Shown here piece by piece: positions 8,499 through 16,783 of a stretch of DNA of 40,983 nt. The DNA comes from an uncultured Prevotella sp. (GTDB lineage Bacteria; Bacteroidota; Bacteroidia; Bacteroidales; Bacteroidaceae). The stretch is taken from positions 1 to 40,983 of the forward strand of contig CAMUYR010000031.1 in the NCBI GenBank assembly GCA_947164965.1. Reading direction: 5' to 3'. The notes under the pieces are model-generated. The model was not told the DNA's origin and searched no databases. It worked only from the letters and a program-made list of their open reading frames with translations. A program made the translations under genes and the position numbers. How positions within the stretch are numbered: the first letter of the stretch is position 1; the number at the start of each line of letters is the position of its first letter.

Positions 8499-11471
8499 TT
8501 ATTTGGCCTCATTTTGTATTTGATCAACTACCTGCGTTGGAGTTCTGCGCAAGTTGTCCATATCAGGGTTATTGTAATTCAACAGTTTCGGACTGAAAAG
8601 TACCATTTCCATCACTAGTATTCCAATCATGATACTCCACAAGATGTAATGTAGAACGGACTCGCCGCTAATAGAACGAACCTGGTTATTGACATCATCG
8701 AGTAGACCGAACTTAGAGCCTTTAAATCTGAATGACTTTTGTTTGAAGGTGAAATAAAGAGGCTCTAACAAAGTCGACTTAATATCACTATTGTCCATCA
8801 TCTCGTTCACCAACTGATTGTCGCTCTTACTGTCACTTCTGTAATCAGTAAAATGGCTAATAAGTATATATATTAAGGTAATACCAAGAATGGCTGGTAT
8901 AAACAGACTATAATGAGTACTATTGATATAACGCAGTATCCATACAGGAACCAGAGATGTACTAAATCCTAACAGTCCCCATAGACAAGACATCACGAAA
9001 CCATAGCCTTTGAAATAGGCTCTGAGCGCAACAATGAGTGCTGACATGCCTCCTACTGGGAAACAAATGGTCAGCATGTAATGGTGCAGCACATAGTCGC
9101 GATTGGAAATACCCACAAGTACTACCAAAGCAAGCCACAGTCCTGTAATAACGTAGAAGACAATACGCCAGATATTCTCTTTAGCCTTAGCCTTAGAATA
9201 ATTCTGACTTACTTCGCGATACTTTGCTGCTGTCTGTTCCTTAGCATCCTGGAATCGCTTGTAGTAATTCTGGTTGGGGTCGATTTCTCCCAATGCCATT
9301 ACCCACTCTTCCAACCTGCGTTCGTAACTGAATTCTACTTCAAAGTTCTCAGAAGGATCTTCATGGTAGAAAACAGACATCCACTGACTAAGCGATCCAC
9401 GTCTCATTGCAGAAAGCAGCTGTGGTCTATTGATTGTCTTATTGAAGTCATTTCCATTTCTGAGTTCCGTTCCGTCCTCTAACAAATAATAAGGTGTTGC
9501 GCCTAGCATTCTACAGAATCTGTAAGCTGCAGTTTTCAAATCGTAGGCACTTAGACGTTCTTTATTCTCTGTACTCTTCAAATCGAAGCATGCACGAGCT
9601 TGGCTAATCTGCTCGAACCAACCATGGAGTTGAGCAAAATAGAAGAAACGCCCATTAGGCATTGAATAGTCATTAATTTTCTCTTCAAACTCCTTATTGC
9701 TCAACGACTGCCACTCCTTCAAATCATTACGCAACATTTCACCGACCTTGTAAGGTGTATCGGCATCACGCAAGTCATAGGAAGCCTCACGATCAATATT
9801 ATAGAGCACTTTATAACCTAAGGAAACGGAAGGAGCCTGTCCTTGAGTCATAATGCGGACTGCTTCACAAGCCATATTGTCCTCATGACTGTACATCCAC
9901 GAAAGGAAACGACCGTCGCTCAAACTTTTCCATTCATCATCCGAACAATCTTCGTATCCAAAAGAATGAACGATTTCCGACAGAGAGGTAGAAGGGAACT
10001 TTGCCAAGAAAGGTATCTCTCTATCTATTTCATAAACCAGCTTCAGCACAGCTACGCGTCCATCGAACTGTTCTTCACGTGGGAAATAGCTGCGTAAACG
10101 GCTTATATCACATTTTGTGTGAGTTTCCAAATAAAGGTACAGTCTGTCGTTGGGATTCATCAACGACATGATATATTCTTCCTGATAGCTCAGTACAGAG
10201 ATTGCCAAGCTATGAATATCGTCACACTTGTTACCATGAACATCCTCATAAGGGAATGTCGGCTCCATCACATATACAGCGGCCATCAGACCCGCTTTCT
10301 GGTCGGCAGGATAGCGATTCGTAACAATATCCTTTACCACAGAGCTGAGTTTCACATTGCCACATTGCTCCAGCCATCCAGCTATACGTCCGTTGTAGAG
10401 GTAGTTAATGGCGAGTCGCTCATTCTCAAGCAACAACGGAATGAGTTCATGGACATTATCAGCAACGACATTTCGTTCTGGGTCAACCACAAAGCTGCGA
10501 TATTTCAACAATGGAGATGAAAGGTCAACCTTCACTTCTTCACCCAGGAACCAGCGCTCAACTTCCTCGTAACCCCATCGGCTCTGAGGATTGACAGAAG
10601 TCAGTCCCTGGACAATCATTTTGACTCTTTCTGGTAATTCGTTGATGCGAGGAAGACGTCCTTCATTTTTCTTTCGCATCATCACTCGCTCATTCTGGCT
10701 CAGAGGATTATCACCAAGCCAGAGGGTCATCAGGGTAATACCTAAAGAATAGAAGTCGACAGAGGGTGTGATTTCCACCTCACCATCAATCACGTCGTTA
10801 TACATCTCAGGAGCAGCATAAACTGGCGTGCGGGCCTGAGTGGTACGGTGTACGCGCTCGTCGTTCTCCATCACACTCGAAATACCAAAATCGCCCAACA
10901 CTATTTCCTTATGATTCGAATCACGGAAGAAATAGTTGCTTGGCTTAATATCCTTGTGGATGACATTGTTGTTATGGCAATACGCCAAAGCGGCAGCTGC
11001 CTGCAGAGCTATTCTGCGGAACTGATTGAAGTCACCATCCAGATCGTATTCAGCAAGTGTACCTCCTCTCAAGAATTCCATCAGTTCATAGTCACGGTTC
11101 TTGCCGTCAACATAGGTCTTGCCATAATCCACAATCTTCACAATCATCTCCATATTGAAGTTCTGGATGATGCGCATCAAGGTTTTCTTGATTGTAAAAT
11201 TGGGATAGTATATCTTCAATACCAATTGAGTATCGTCGCAACTTACAAGGAACACCTGAGCTTCTCCAGAGTTATCGCTCAAGCATTTAATACTATGATA
11301 TACCTTGCCTTTCAACACGAAGTCAACACCTCCACCCTTTTCTGGAGTGACTGTACTGCCTGGTCTTACTGTGACATCACCATTAGCAGTAGCAGCATCA
11401 GTTTGAGGGGCGTCAACTCTGATAGTCTTAGTAACGTTTGTATTATCAGGTTTTCGGATGGTAGCGTCCAT
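8499..11471 (-). CDS. Membrane Ser/Thr protein kinase with long repeat-bearing linker
   Basis: The kinase domain spans about residues 52-312. It has a variant glycine loop (SDNSGEAQVF), the ATP-binding Lys86 (LVLKIYY), catalytic HKDIKPSN (172-179, HKD instead of HRD), DFG (194-196), APE (220-222) and DFYSLGITL. The key catalytic residues are kept, so it should be active. A roughly 450-residue linker contains four copies of a short motif, hydrophobic-x-x-G-(R/S)-hydrophobic-x-x-(W/F)-hydrophobic, at about 358, 517, 604 and 689. Four hydrophobic segments (768-788, 797-818, 823-845, 852-873) and a fifth (940-961) anchor the C-terminal part in the membrane. The N-terminal tail is Thr-rich (KTIRVD, DVTVRPG) and may be autophosphorylated. 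It lies 9 bases after the zinc-ribbon gene. Confidence 0.93.
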   Translation of the reverse strand: MDATIRKPDNTNVTKTIRVDAPQTDAATANGDVTVRPGSTVTPEKGGGVDFVLKGKVYHSIKCLSDNSGEAQVFLVSCDDTQLVLKIYYPNFTIKKTLMRIIQNFNMEMIVKIVDYGKTYVDGKNRDYELMEFLRGGTLAEYDLDGDFNQFRRIALQAAAALAYCHNNNVIHKDIKPSNYFFRDSNHKEIVLGDFGISSVMENDERVHRTTQARTPVYAAPEMYNDVIDGEVEITPSVDFYSLGITLMTLWLGDNPLSQNERVMMRKKNEGRLPRINELPERVKMIVQGLTSVNPQSRWGYEEVERWFLGEEVKVDLSSPLLKYRSFVVDPERNVVADNVHELIPLLLENERLAINYLYNGRIAGWLEQCGNVKLSSVVKDIVTNRYPADQKAGLMAAVYVMEPTFPYEDVHGNKCDDIHSLAISVLSYQEEYIMSLMNPNDRLYLYLETHTKCDISRLRSYFPREEQFDGRVAVLKLVYEIDREIPFLAKFPSTSLSEIVHSFGYEDCSDDEWKSLSDGRFLSWMYSHEDNMACEAVRIMTQGQAPSVSLGYKVLYNIDREASYDLRDADTPYKVGEMLRNDLKEWQSLSNKEFEEKINDYSMPNGRFFYFAQLHGWFEQISQARACFDLKSTENKERLSAYDLKTAAYRFCRMLGATPYYLLEDGTELRNGNDFNKTINRPQLLSAMRRGSLSQWMSVFYHEDPSENFEVEFSYERRLEEWVMALGEIDPNQNYYKRFQDAKEQTAAKYREVSQNYSKAKAKENIWRIVFYVITGLWLALVVLVGISNRDYVLHHYMLTICFPVGGMSALIVALRAYFKGYGFVMSCLWGLLGFSTSLVPVWILRYINSTHYSLFIPAILGITLIYILISHFTDYRSDSKSDNQLVNEMMDNSDIKSTLLEPLYFTFKQKSFRFKGSKFGLLDDVNNQVRSISGESVLHYILWSIMIGILVMEMVLFSPKLLNYNNPDMDNLRRTPTQVVDQIQNEAK

Positions 11472-11480
11472 ATATAATCT

Positions 11481-12431
11481 TTATTTATCGTCTTTAATTT
11501 CTGCAGTACTATTTTTTCCTAACACAACCCACTTTCCGCCAAGATGAGGTTTTGCACATCCGCAAGGACTGCTATGCATGGCATGCTTGTAATTACAAAC
11601 CCACGCCAGTCTAACTCCTACGGGTTTGCTGGCCATTGCGTAGTTTCTGGCCTTGACAGGAGAAGTAGACGGGGCAACAGCCAACTTATCGAGAATAGAG
11701 GATAGCATCTTAATCTTAACAGCCTTCTGCTCTTCCAGTTCTTCTTTGGTCATTCGGGTCGACTCCACTTTGGGAACGACAGGGTTTTCTACTCCCTCAT
11801 CTTTCGCAAGCAGCATCAGCACTCTTTCGCGAAGCTTTTGGTTCATCTGCTCCTTCACAATGTCACGCTCAGAATTATAGGGTAGCGCATTTTCCAACTT
11901 GGAATAGTCCTGCACAATTTCCAACAATTCCTGATAGTCAGGATTCAGCTGCAATTGTTTCACAAGCATCTTTGCTTCTTCAGTCAGCGCCGTACCGCAT
12001 TTCTTGCAGAACGCGAAGTCGTTAAGAGAATGACATGTTGGACAAACCAAACCACCACGGGGACTACCGCATTCAGGACAATAAGCTTCGTTTCCACCCA
12101 GATGTGCACCACAGAATGAACAGACATCCTTCTTGATGTAATGATGGCATACTTCACAAAAATCTGCGTCAGGATCTATTTCCGCACCGCAATGTGGACA
12201 GGAAGTTTTACTAATGGGTTGTCCACATTGTGCACAGAACAGCGCTTCCGGCTCGTTAATCGCGCCACAGAATGGACAGGGTTTGCCACCGGCTTTCTGT
12301 TGTTGTTGCTGTTGTTGCATTTGTACAAGAGGTTGCTCTTGTTCCTGAGGACGAGCAGTACGCTGAAGCATCTCCTGAGGCCTCATTGTTTGCTCCATCT
12401 GATCCGTATTTGAGTTATTATCGTATGCCAT
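11481..12431 (-). CDS. Four-zinc-ribbon protein, first gene of the signalling operon
   Basis: Sixteen cysteines form four consecutive C4 zinc ribbons between residues 51 and 144 (pairs at 51/54, 65/68, 77/80, 91/94, 103/106, 117/120, 129/132 and 141/144). The N-terminal tail contains TMRPQE (Thr15) and TARPQE (Thr25), then a run of seven Gln. After the ribbons come a charged helical region (about 150-245) and a C-terminal part with further Cys and His (VCNYKHAMHSSPCGC). There is no signal peptide or membrane segment. No enzymatic domain is recognised. It is probably an adaptor or substrate of the downstream kinase, and the TxRP tail motifs also occur in the kinase's own tail. The start lies 29 bases from a good -7 box. 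Confidence 0.87.
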   Translation of the reverse strand: MAYDNNSNTDQMEQTMRPQEMLQRTARPQEQEQPLVQMQQQQQQQKAGGKPCPFCGAINEPEALFCAQCGQPISKTSCPHCGAEIDPDADFCEVCHHYIKKDVCSFCGAHLGGNEAYCPECGSPRGGLVCPTCHSLNDFAFCKKCGTALTEEAKMLVKQLQLNPDYQELLEIVQDYSKLENALPYNSERDIVKEQMNQKLRERVLMLLAKDEGVENPVVPKVESTRMTKEELEEQKAVKIKMLSSILDKLAVAPSTSPVKARNYAMASKPVGVRLAWVCNYKHAMHSSPCGCAKPHLGGKWVVLGKNSTAEIKDDK

Positions 12432-12459
12432 TTCGTAATATAGGAATAATAGTTGAATG

Positions 12460-12492
12460 CAAAGATACTACATTTTTCTTAAATAAAACAAA
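12460..12492 (-). promoter_or_regulatory. Promoter of the eight-gene signalling operon
   Basis: On the minus strand, TTTG (12489-12492) and TATCTTTG (12460-12467) are separated by 21 bases. The -33 box lies in the T-rich tail of the terminator at 12497-12521, so terminator and promoter abut. No other two-box promoter was noticed in the small gaps further down the operon. Confidence 0.75.
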
Positions 12493-12496
12493 AAAA

Positions 12497-12528
12497 CCGC
12501 CGTAAATTTTATTTACGACGGCATTTTT
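12497..12528. terminator. Intrinsic terminator after the M13 peptidase gene
   Basis: A 10-bp stem (12497-12506 with 12512-12521, one G-T wobble on the minus strand) closes a 5-base loop. T runs flank it on both strands, seven T on the minus side. It ends the ABC-F/M13 transcription unit and could also act in the opposite direction. Confidence 0.8.
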
Positions 12529-12547
12529 TCTTATTTTGACCCAAAAA

Positions 12548-14578
12548 TCACCACAATGAGAGTCGTTTTGACTTCGGAATGTACATTTTATCGCCTTCTT
12601 TTACACCAAAGGCTTCATACCACATATCGATGTGAGGAAGTGCTCCGTTGACTCTCCAACGACCCAATGAGTGAGGATCGCTCTTGGTACGATTACGGAT
12701 TTCTGCTTCAGTAATATTTCCTGCCCAGACACCAGCATAAGCTAGGAAGAAGCGCTGGTCAGCGGTCAGTCCGTCAATCACTGGGAGAGGACTACGCTTG
12801 GTAGCATTCTTATAAGCATACCATGCAACCTGCAGTCCACCGTGGTCTGCCAGATTTTCACCCAAAGTCAAGCGGCCATTGGCATTCAAGCCCGGAAGTA
12901 CCTCAATACCAGCAAAGAAATCAGCATATTTATCTGTACGTTCAGTAAAATTCTTTCCGTCAGATTCTGTCCACCAGTCATGCATATTTCCATCCTTGTC
13001 ATACTGCCGTCCCTGGTCGTCAAATCCATGAGTCATTTCATGTCCGATTACGACACCGATTGCGCCATAGTTAAAGGCATCATCTGCAGTGGGATCAAAG
13101 AACGGAACTTGCAGAATACCAGCAGGAAAGCAAATTTCGTTCGTGGTAGGGTTATAGTATGCATTCACCGTCTGAGGTGTCATGTGCCAGTCATCACGAT
13201 CGACAGGTTTTCCAGCCGTGTGATTGATATGCCAAGCATTCCAAAAACGACTGCACTCTTTCATATTATCAAAGTACGATTTTTTCGCATCGATATTCAA
13301 GCCTGACAAATCAGTCCAACGGTCAGGATAACCAATCTTTACATAGAAAGTATTAAGCTTCAGCAGAGCATTTACTTTGGTCGAATCGTCCATCCACTCT
13401 TGTGCTGCAATTCGCTCACCTAAGGCAATACGCAGATTCTCCACCAGAGTCTTCATGCGCTCTTTAGACGATGCAGGGAAGTATTTCTTCACATAGATTC
13501 GGCCTAGGGCTTCTCCCATAACACCTTGTACCTGATTAGTTGCACGACGCCATAAGGGGTGATCCTGCTTTCTGCCAGAGAACACCTTACCGTAGAAATC
13601 GAAATTGGCCTCACGCACAGCATCATTCAGATAGCCAGCAGCCGAACCAATAACTCCCCACTCCATCACATCGCGATACTCGGCAGGCGTCATTTTGGCA
13701 AACAGCTTATCGGCAGCATCCATAAAAGCTGGCTGACCAACCACAAGCTCCTGGATATACTCGCTCTTGACACCCTTTGCATTCATCTGGCGCTCCAACT
13801 GGAAATGAGGATATTTGCTCTCAAACTCCTTCAGCGTCATTTTGTTATAATTGGCAATAGGATCACGGAGTTCTGTACGCGACTTAGAAACCTTAGCCAG
13901 CTCTGTCTCCACCTTCATGATGTTCTTCATCTTCTTTTCGGCAGCACCTTTCTTGAATCCAAAGAGTTGGAACATGCGGACAATGTGCTTCTTATAAGCC
14001 TCACGAATCTTCGTGGTAGCCTCGTCGTTCTCCAAATAGTAATCCTTCTGACCAAGTGTCAGGCCAGACTGGTAGATACTCAGAATATTCTCCGAAGCAT
14101 TCTTCTCATCAGCACCGATGTAGGCACCAAAGAATTCCTGCTCACCATAAGGAGCCATATCCAGTTGCCATGCAAACAGCTGTTCCTTTGTCTTGGCTGA
14201 CTCCAGTTGCTTGATAACAGGCATTACAGGAGCAAGACCTTCTTTCTCTCTACGGGCTGAATCCATAGCCAGCTTGTAGAGATCGCTCAGTTGCTGTTCT
14301 ACAGTACCTTTCTCATAGCTATTCTCCAACAGCTCCTTCAAGATGCCGTTGATGCGCTTGTTGTTGTCTTCAGCCAAACGGTCGAAACTGCCAAAACGCG
14401 AATAGGCAGCAGGCAGCGGATTAGCCTTCATCCATCCACCGCAGGCATACTCATAGAAATCGTCAGCAGGACGCACACTCTTGTCCAGATCCGCCTGGTT
14501 GATACCTGAGCGCAGCTGTGCCTGAGCGCCTACTGTCATCATTCCTAATGCCATCATCATCATAAACTTTTTCACCAT
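12548..14578 (-). CDS. pepO: M13-family zinc metallopeptidase (PepO/neprilysin-like)
   Basis: The 676-residue length matches the family. A signal peptide (MVKKFMMMMALGMMTVGAQA) points to export. The zinc-binding HEMTH is at 513-517, and the third ligand lies in ENLADHGG (Glu574). The substrate-binding NAYYNPTTNEICFPAGILQ and the N-terminal YEYACGGWM of peptidase M13 are present. These enzymes cut oligopeptides. The C-terminus ends RLSLW, where many relatives end in C-x-x-W. It follows the ABC-F gene after 12 bases and is probably co-transcribed with it; the pairing has no obvious functional logic. Confidence 0.95.
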   Translation of the reverse strand: MVKKFMMMMALGMMTVGAQAQLRSGINQADLDKSVRPADDFYEYACGGWMKANPLPAAYSRFGSFDRLAEDNNKRINGILKELLENSYEKGTVEQQLSDLYKLAMDSARREKEGLAPVMPVIKQLESAKTKEQLFAWQLDMAPYGEQEFFGAYIGADEKNASENILSIYQSGLTLGQKDYYLENDEATTKIREAYKKHIVRMFQLFGFKKGAAEKKMKNIMKVETELAKVSKSRTELRDPIANYNKMTLKEFESKYPHFQLERQMNAKGVKSEYIQELVVGQPAFMDAADKLFAKMTPAEYRDVMEWGVIGSAAGYLNDAVREANFDFYGKVFSGRKQDHPLWRRATNQVQGVMGEALGRIYVKKYFPASSKERMKTLVENLRIALGERIAAQEWMDDSTKVNALLKLNTFYVKIGYPDRWTDLSGLNIDAKKSYFDNMKECSRFWNAWHINHTAGKPVDRDDWHMTPQTVNAYYNPTTNEICFPAGILQVPFFDPTADDAFNYGAIGVVIGHEMTHGFDDQGRQYDKDGNMHDWWTESDGKNFTERTDKYADFFAGIEVLPGLNANGRLTLGENLADHGGLQVAWYAYKNATKRSPLPVIDGLTADQRFFLAYAGVWAGNITEAEIRNRTKSDPHSLGRWRVNGALPHIDMWYEAFGVKEGDKMYIPKSKRLSLW

Positions 14579-14590
14579 AACTTATACTAT

Positions 14591-16561
14591 TTAAATTGAT
14601 AATTGTTCCAGTTCCTCTGAGAGTTTCTCCCAGCGTTCCACTTCTTCATCAAGAGCCCGCTTGGTTGAAGTATACTCCGTAACGAACTCCATGTTCGAAG
14701 CATTCTCTGGTTTCATCAGCAGTTCATCAAGTTCCTTCAGTCTTCGCTCCATATCGTTGATTTTACGTTCCGACTGTTCGACAGCCTTTTCTGCTTTACG
14801 CAACTGCTTCTGCTGTTCCTTGTGTTCAGCATAACTCTGACTCTTTGATGCCGGCTGAGTATTTGTTCCCAGCGTGGGAACATTTGATTCCCAGCGTGGG
14901 AACATTTGATTCCCAGCGTGGGAATTATTTTCAGCCTTACCCAACTCTGAGAGTTCGCTTATCTTCTTTGACTCAAGGAAGTCGTATATACCGCCTAAAT
15001 GCTCACGGACCTTGCCGCCGCCAAACTCATAGACCTTCGTAACAAGACCATCGAGGAATTCACGATCGTGCGATACAACTATAGCGGTACCATCGAAAGC
15101 CTTGATGGCTTCTTTCAGCACATCCTTCGAAGCCATATCCAGATGGTTGGTAGGCTCGTCGAGAATCAGCAGATTGACAGGTTCCAGCAGCAGGCGAATC
15201 ATTGCCAAACGGCTGCGTTCACCACCGCTCAGCACCTTCACTTTCTTGTCGCTCTCCTCGCCTCCAAACATAAAGGCGCCAAGTATATCGTTGATTTTCA
15301 AGCGTATCTCGCCCTTAGCCACATAGTCGATGGTCTGGAAAACGGTCAGGCTCTCGTCCAGCAATTGAGCTTGATTCTGTGCAAAATATCCTATCTGCAC
15401 GTTGTGTCCTACTTTCAGATGTCCCTCGAAGGGTATCTCGCCCATAATACACTTCACCAGCGTCGACTTACCCTCGCCGTTCTTTCCTACGAAAGCAACT
15501 TTCTCACCGCGTTTAATAGTCAGGTTTACGTGGTCGAATACCAAATGGTTATAAGCCTTCTTCACATCCTCGCAGATGATGGGATAATCGCCCGAACGCA
15601 AACAAGGAGGGAACTTCAGATGCATCGCAGAATTATCTACCTCGTCCACCTCGATTGGAACAATCTTCTCCAGCTGTTTGATTTTCTGCTGCACTTGAAC
15701 AGCCTTCGTGGCCTGATAGCGGAAACGCTCAATAAACTGCTTCATATCAGCTATCTCCTTCTGCTGATTCTCATAGGCACGTAACTGATGCTCACGGCGT
15801 TCTTTTCTTAGCACGACATATTCGTCGTACTTCACCTTATAGTCAATAATCTGTCCGCAGGAAATCTCAAGCGTCCTGTTGGACACATTATTGATGAAAG
15901 CACGGTCGTGACTGACCAGTACAACAGCTTTGGCTGATGTGGAAAGGAATTGTTCCAGCCATTGTATTGACTCGATATCCAAATGGTTGGTGGGCTCGTC
16001 GAGCAACAGAACATCGGGTTTCATCAACAGAATCTTGGCTAGTTCTATACGCATGCGCCAACCGCCAGAGAACTCTTTGGTAGGCCGTTCCAGATCTTCT
16101 CGTGTGAAACCCAAACCAGCCAATGTACGTTCCAGCTCAGCCTCACAGTTCTCAGCACCCATCATCATAAAGCGGTCGTGCTCCGTCGTGTACTTTTCTA
16201 TCAGGGCCAGATAGCTCTCACTCTCATAGTCCGTTCGCTCTGCCAACTCCTGGTTCATCTTATCCAGTCGTTGCTGCATCTTCGTCACATCGGCAAATGC
16301 TTTCTGAGCCTCCTGACGCACAGTAGTTGAATCCTGCAGATTCATTACCTGTGGCAGATAACCTATCGTGGTGTCCTGTGGAACACTCACCGTCCCGCTA
16401 GTAGGTTTCTGCAGTCCACAAAGTATCTTGAGTAATGTAGATTTGCCGGCACCGTTCTTGCCCACCAATGCTATCCTGTCGCGATCGTTCACGACAAAAC
16501 TGGCATCGGCAAACAGCGGTTTCACGCCAAACTCTACACGCAATCCTTCTACTGAAATCAT
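14591..16561 (-). CDS. ABC-F family ATPase (ribosome-associated translation factor type)
   Basis: Two ABC cassettes lie in one chain without membrane segments: Walker A GKNGAGKST and GKNGEGKST, signatures FSGGWRMR and LSGGERSR, and two LLDEPTNHLD/LILDEPTNHLD Walker B motifs. The cassettes are separated by a charged linker (ELKRY-like, rich in Arg/Gln), which is the ABC-F layout. A C-terminal coiled coil follows. Such proteins act on the ribosomal E site (EttA, Uup, YheS) or protect it from antibiotics; the subgroup cannot be told by eye. I use the ATG at 16561 (656 residues), because the longer reading frame from 16588 starts inside the -7 box. Around residues 546-566 the coding sequence carries a triplicated palindrome (14866-14924). 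Confidence 0.93.
   Translation of the reverse strand: MISVEGLRVEFGVKPLFADASFVVNDRDRIALVGKNGAGKSTLLKILCGLQKPTSGTVSVPQDTTIGYLPQVMNLQDSTTVRQEAQKAFADVTKMQQRLDKMNQELAERTDYESESYLALIEKYTTEHDRFMMMGAENCEAELERTLAGLGFTREDLERPTKEFSGGWRMRIELAKILLMKPDVLLLDEPTNHLDIESIQWLEQFLSTSAKAVVLVSHDRAFINNVSNRTLEISCGQIIDYKVKYDEYVVLRKERREHQLRAYENQQKEIADMKQFIERFRYQATKAVQVQQKIKQLEKIVPIEVDEVDNSAMHLKFPPCLRSGDYPIICEDVKKAYNHLVFDHVNLTIKRGEKVAFVGKNGEGKSTLVKCIMGEIPFEGHLKVGHNVQIGYFAQNQAQLLDESLTVFQTIDYVAKGEIRLKINDILGAFMFGGEESDKKVKVLSGGERSRLAMIRLLLEPVNLLILDEPTNHLDMASKDVLKEAIKAFDGTAIVVSHDREFLDGLVTKVYEFGGGKVREHLGGIYDFLESKKISELSELGKAENNSHAGNQMFPRWESNVPTLGTNTQPASKSQSYAEHKEQQKQLRKAEKAVEQSERKINDMERRLKELDELLMKPENASNMEFVTEYTSTKRALDEEVERWEKLSEELEQLSI
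14866..14924. repeat. Three tandem copies of a 15-bp palindrome, period 22
   Basis: TTCCCAGCGTGGGAA occurs at 14866-14880, 14888-14902 and 14910-14924. The first two 22-base units are identical, including the spacer CATTTGA. Each copy has perfect 6-bp arms around GCG (7 bp for the outer copies). The repeat lies inside the ABC-F coding sequence, between the second ATPase domain and the coiled coil. Since 22 is not a multiple of 3, the copies are read in three frames, as NSHAGN, MFPRWE and NVPTLGT. Confidence 0.95.
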
Positions 16562-16585
16562 TTCATCAATATTACTAACGAATTG

Positions 16586-16617
16586 CAAAGGTACAAAGAA
16601 AAAACGAGTCAGCCAAC
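16586..16617 (-). promoter_or_regulatory. Promoter of the ABC-F/M13 unit
   Basis: The -7 box TACCTTTG (16586-16593) is perfect. A weaker GTTG (16614-16617) sits 20 bases upstream in place of TTTG. Transcription would begin near 16580, which excludes the longer start codon at 16588 and decides for 16561. Confidence 0.6.
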
Positions 16618-16721
16618 TTTTCCACCTCTTTTATTATTATCTTCATTTTATTTTTTGTTTCTGCCAACAGAAAATAAATTATTCCCGGAGAAAATTCAGT
16701 TTCTCCGTATAGAACTTGCCA

Positions 16722-16754
16722 AACAAAAGCAGGCTCCTAGCTATGAGGAGCCTG
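16722..16754 (-). terminator. Intrinsic terminator after the OMPP1-type porin gene
   Basis: A perfect 9-bp stem, CAGGCTCCT (16730-16738) with AGGAGCCTG (16746-16754), has a 7-base loop and is followed on the minus strand by CTTTTGTTT. A second hairpin, cggagaaa/tttctccg, lies just beyond at 16686-16707 and may back it up. Confidence 0.75.
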
Positions 16755-16783
16755 CCGTTGGTGTATTCGTGTTCAGATATCTT

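Noticed and set aside
3846..11471. Type VI secretion regulation (PpkA/PppA/Fha)
   Set aside because: The enzyme types match, but no Tss structural genes are in the window and the zinc ribbons and four-module AAA+ protein do not belong to that pathway.
14999..15784. Open frame of 261 codons on the plus strand
   Set aside because: It is antisense to the ABC-F gene and has no domain or start signal.
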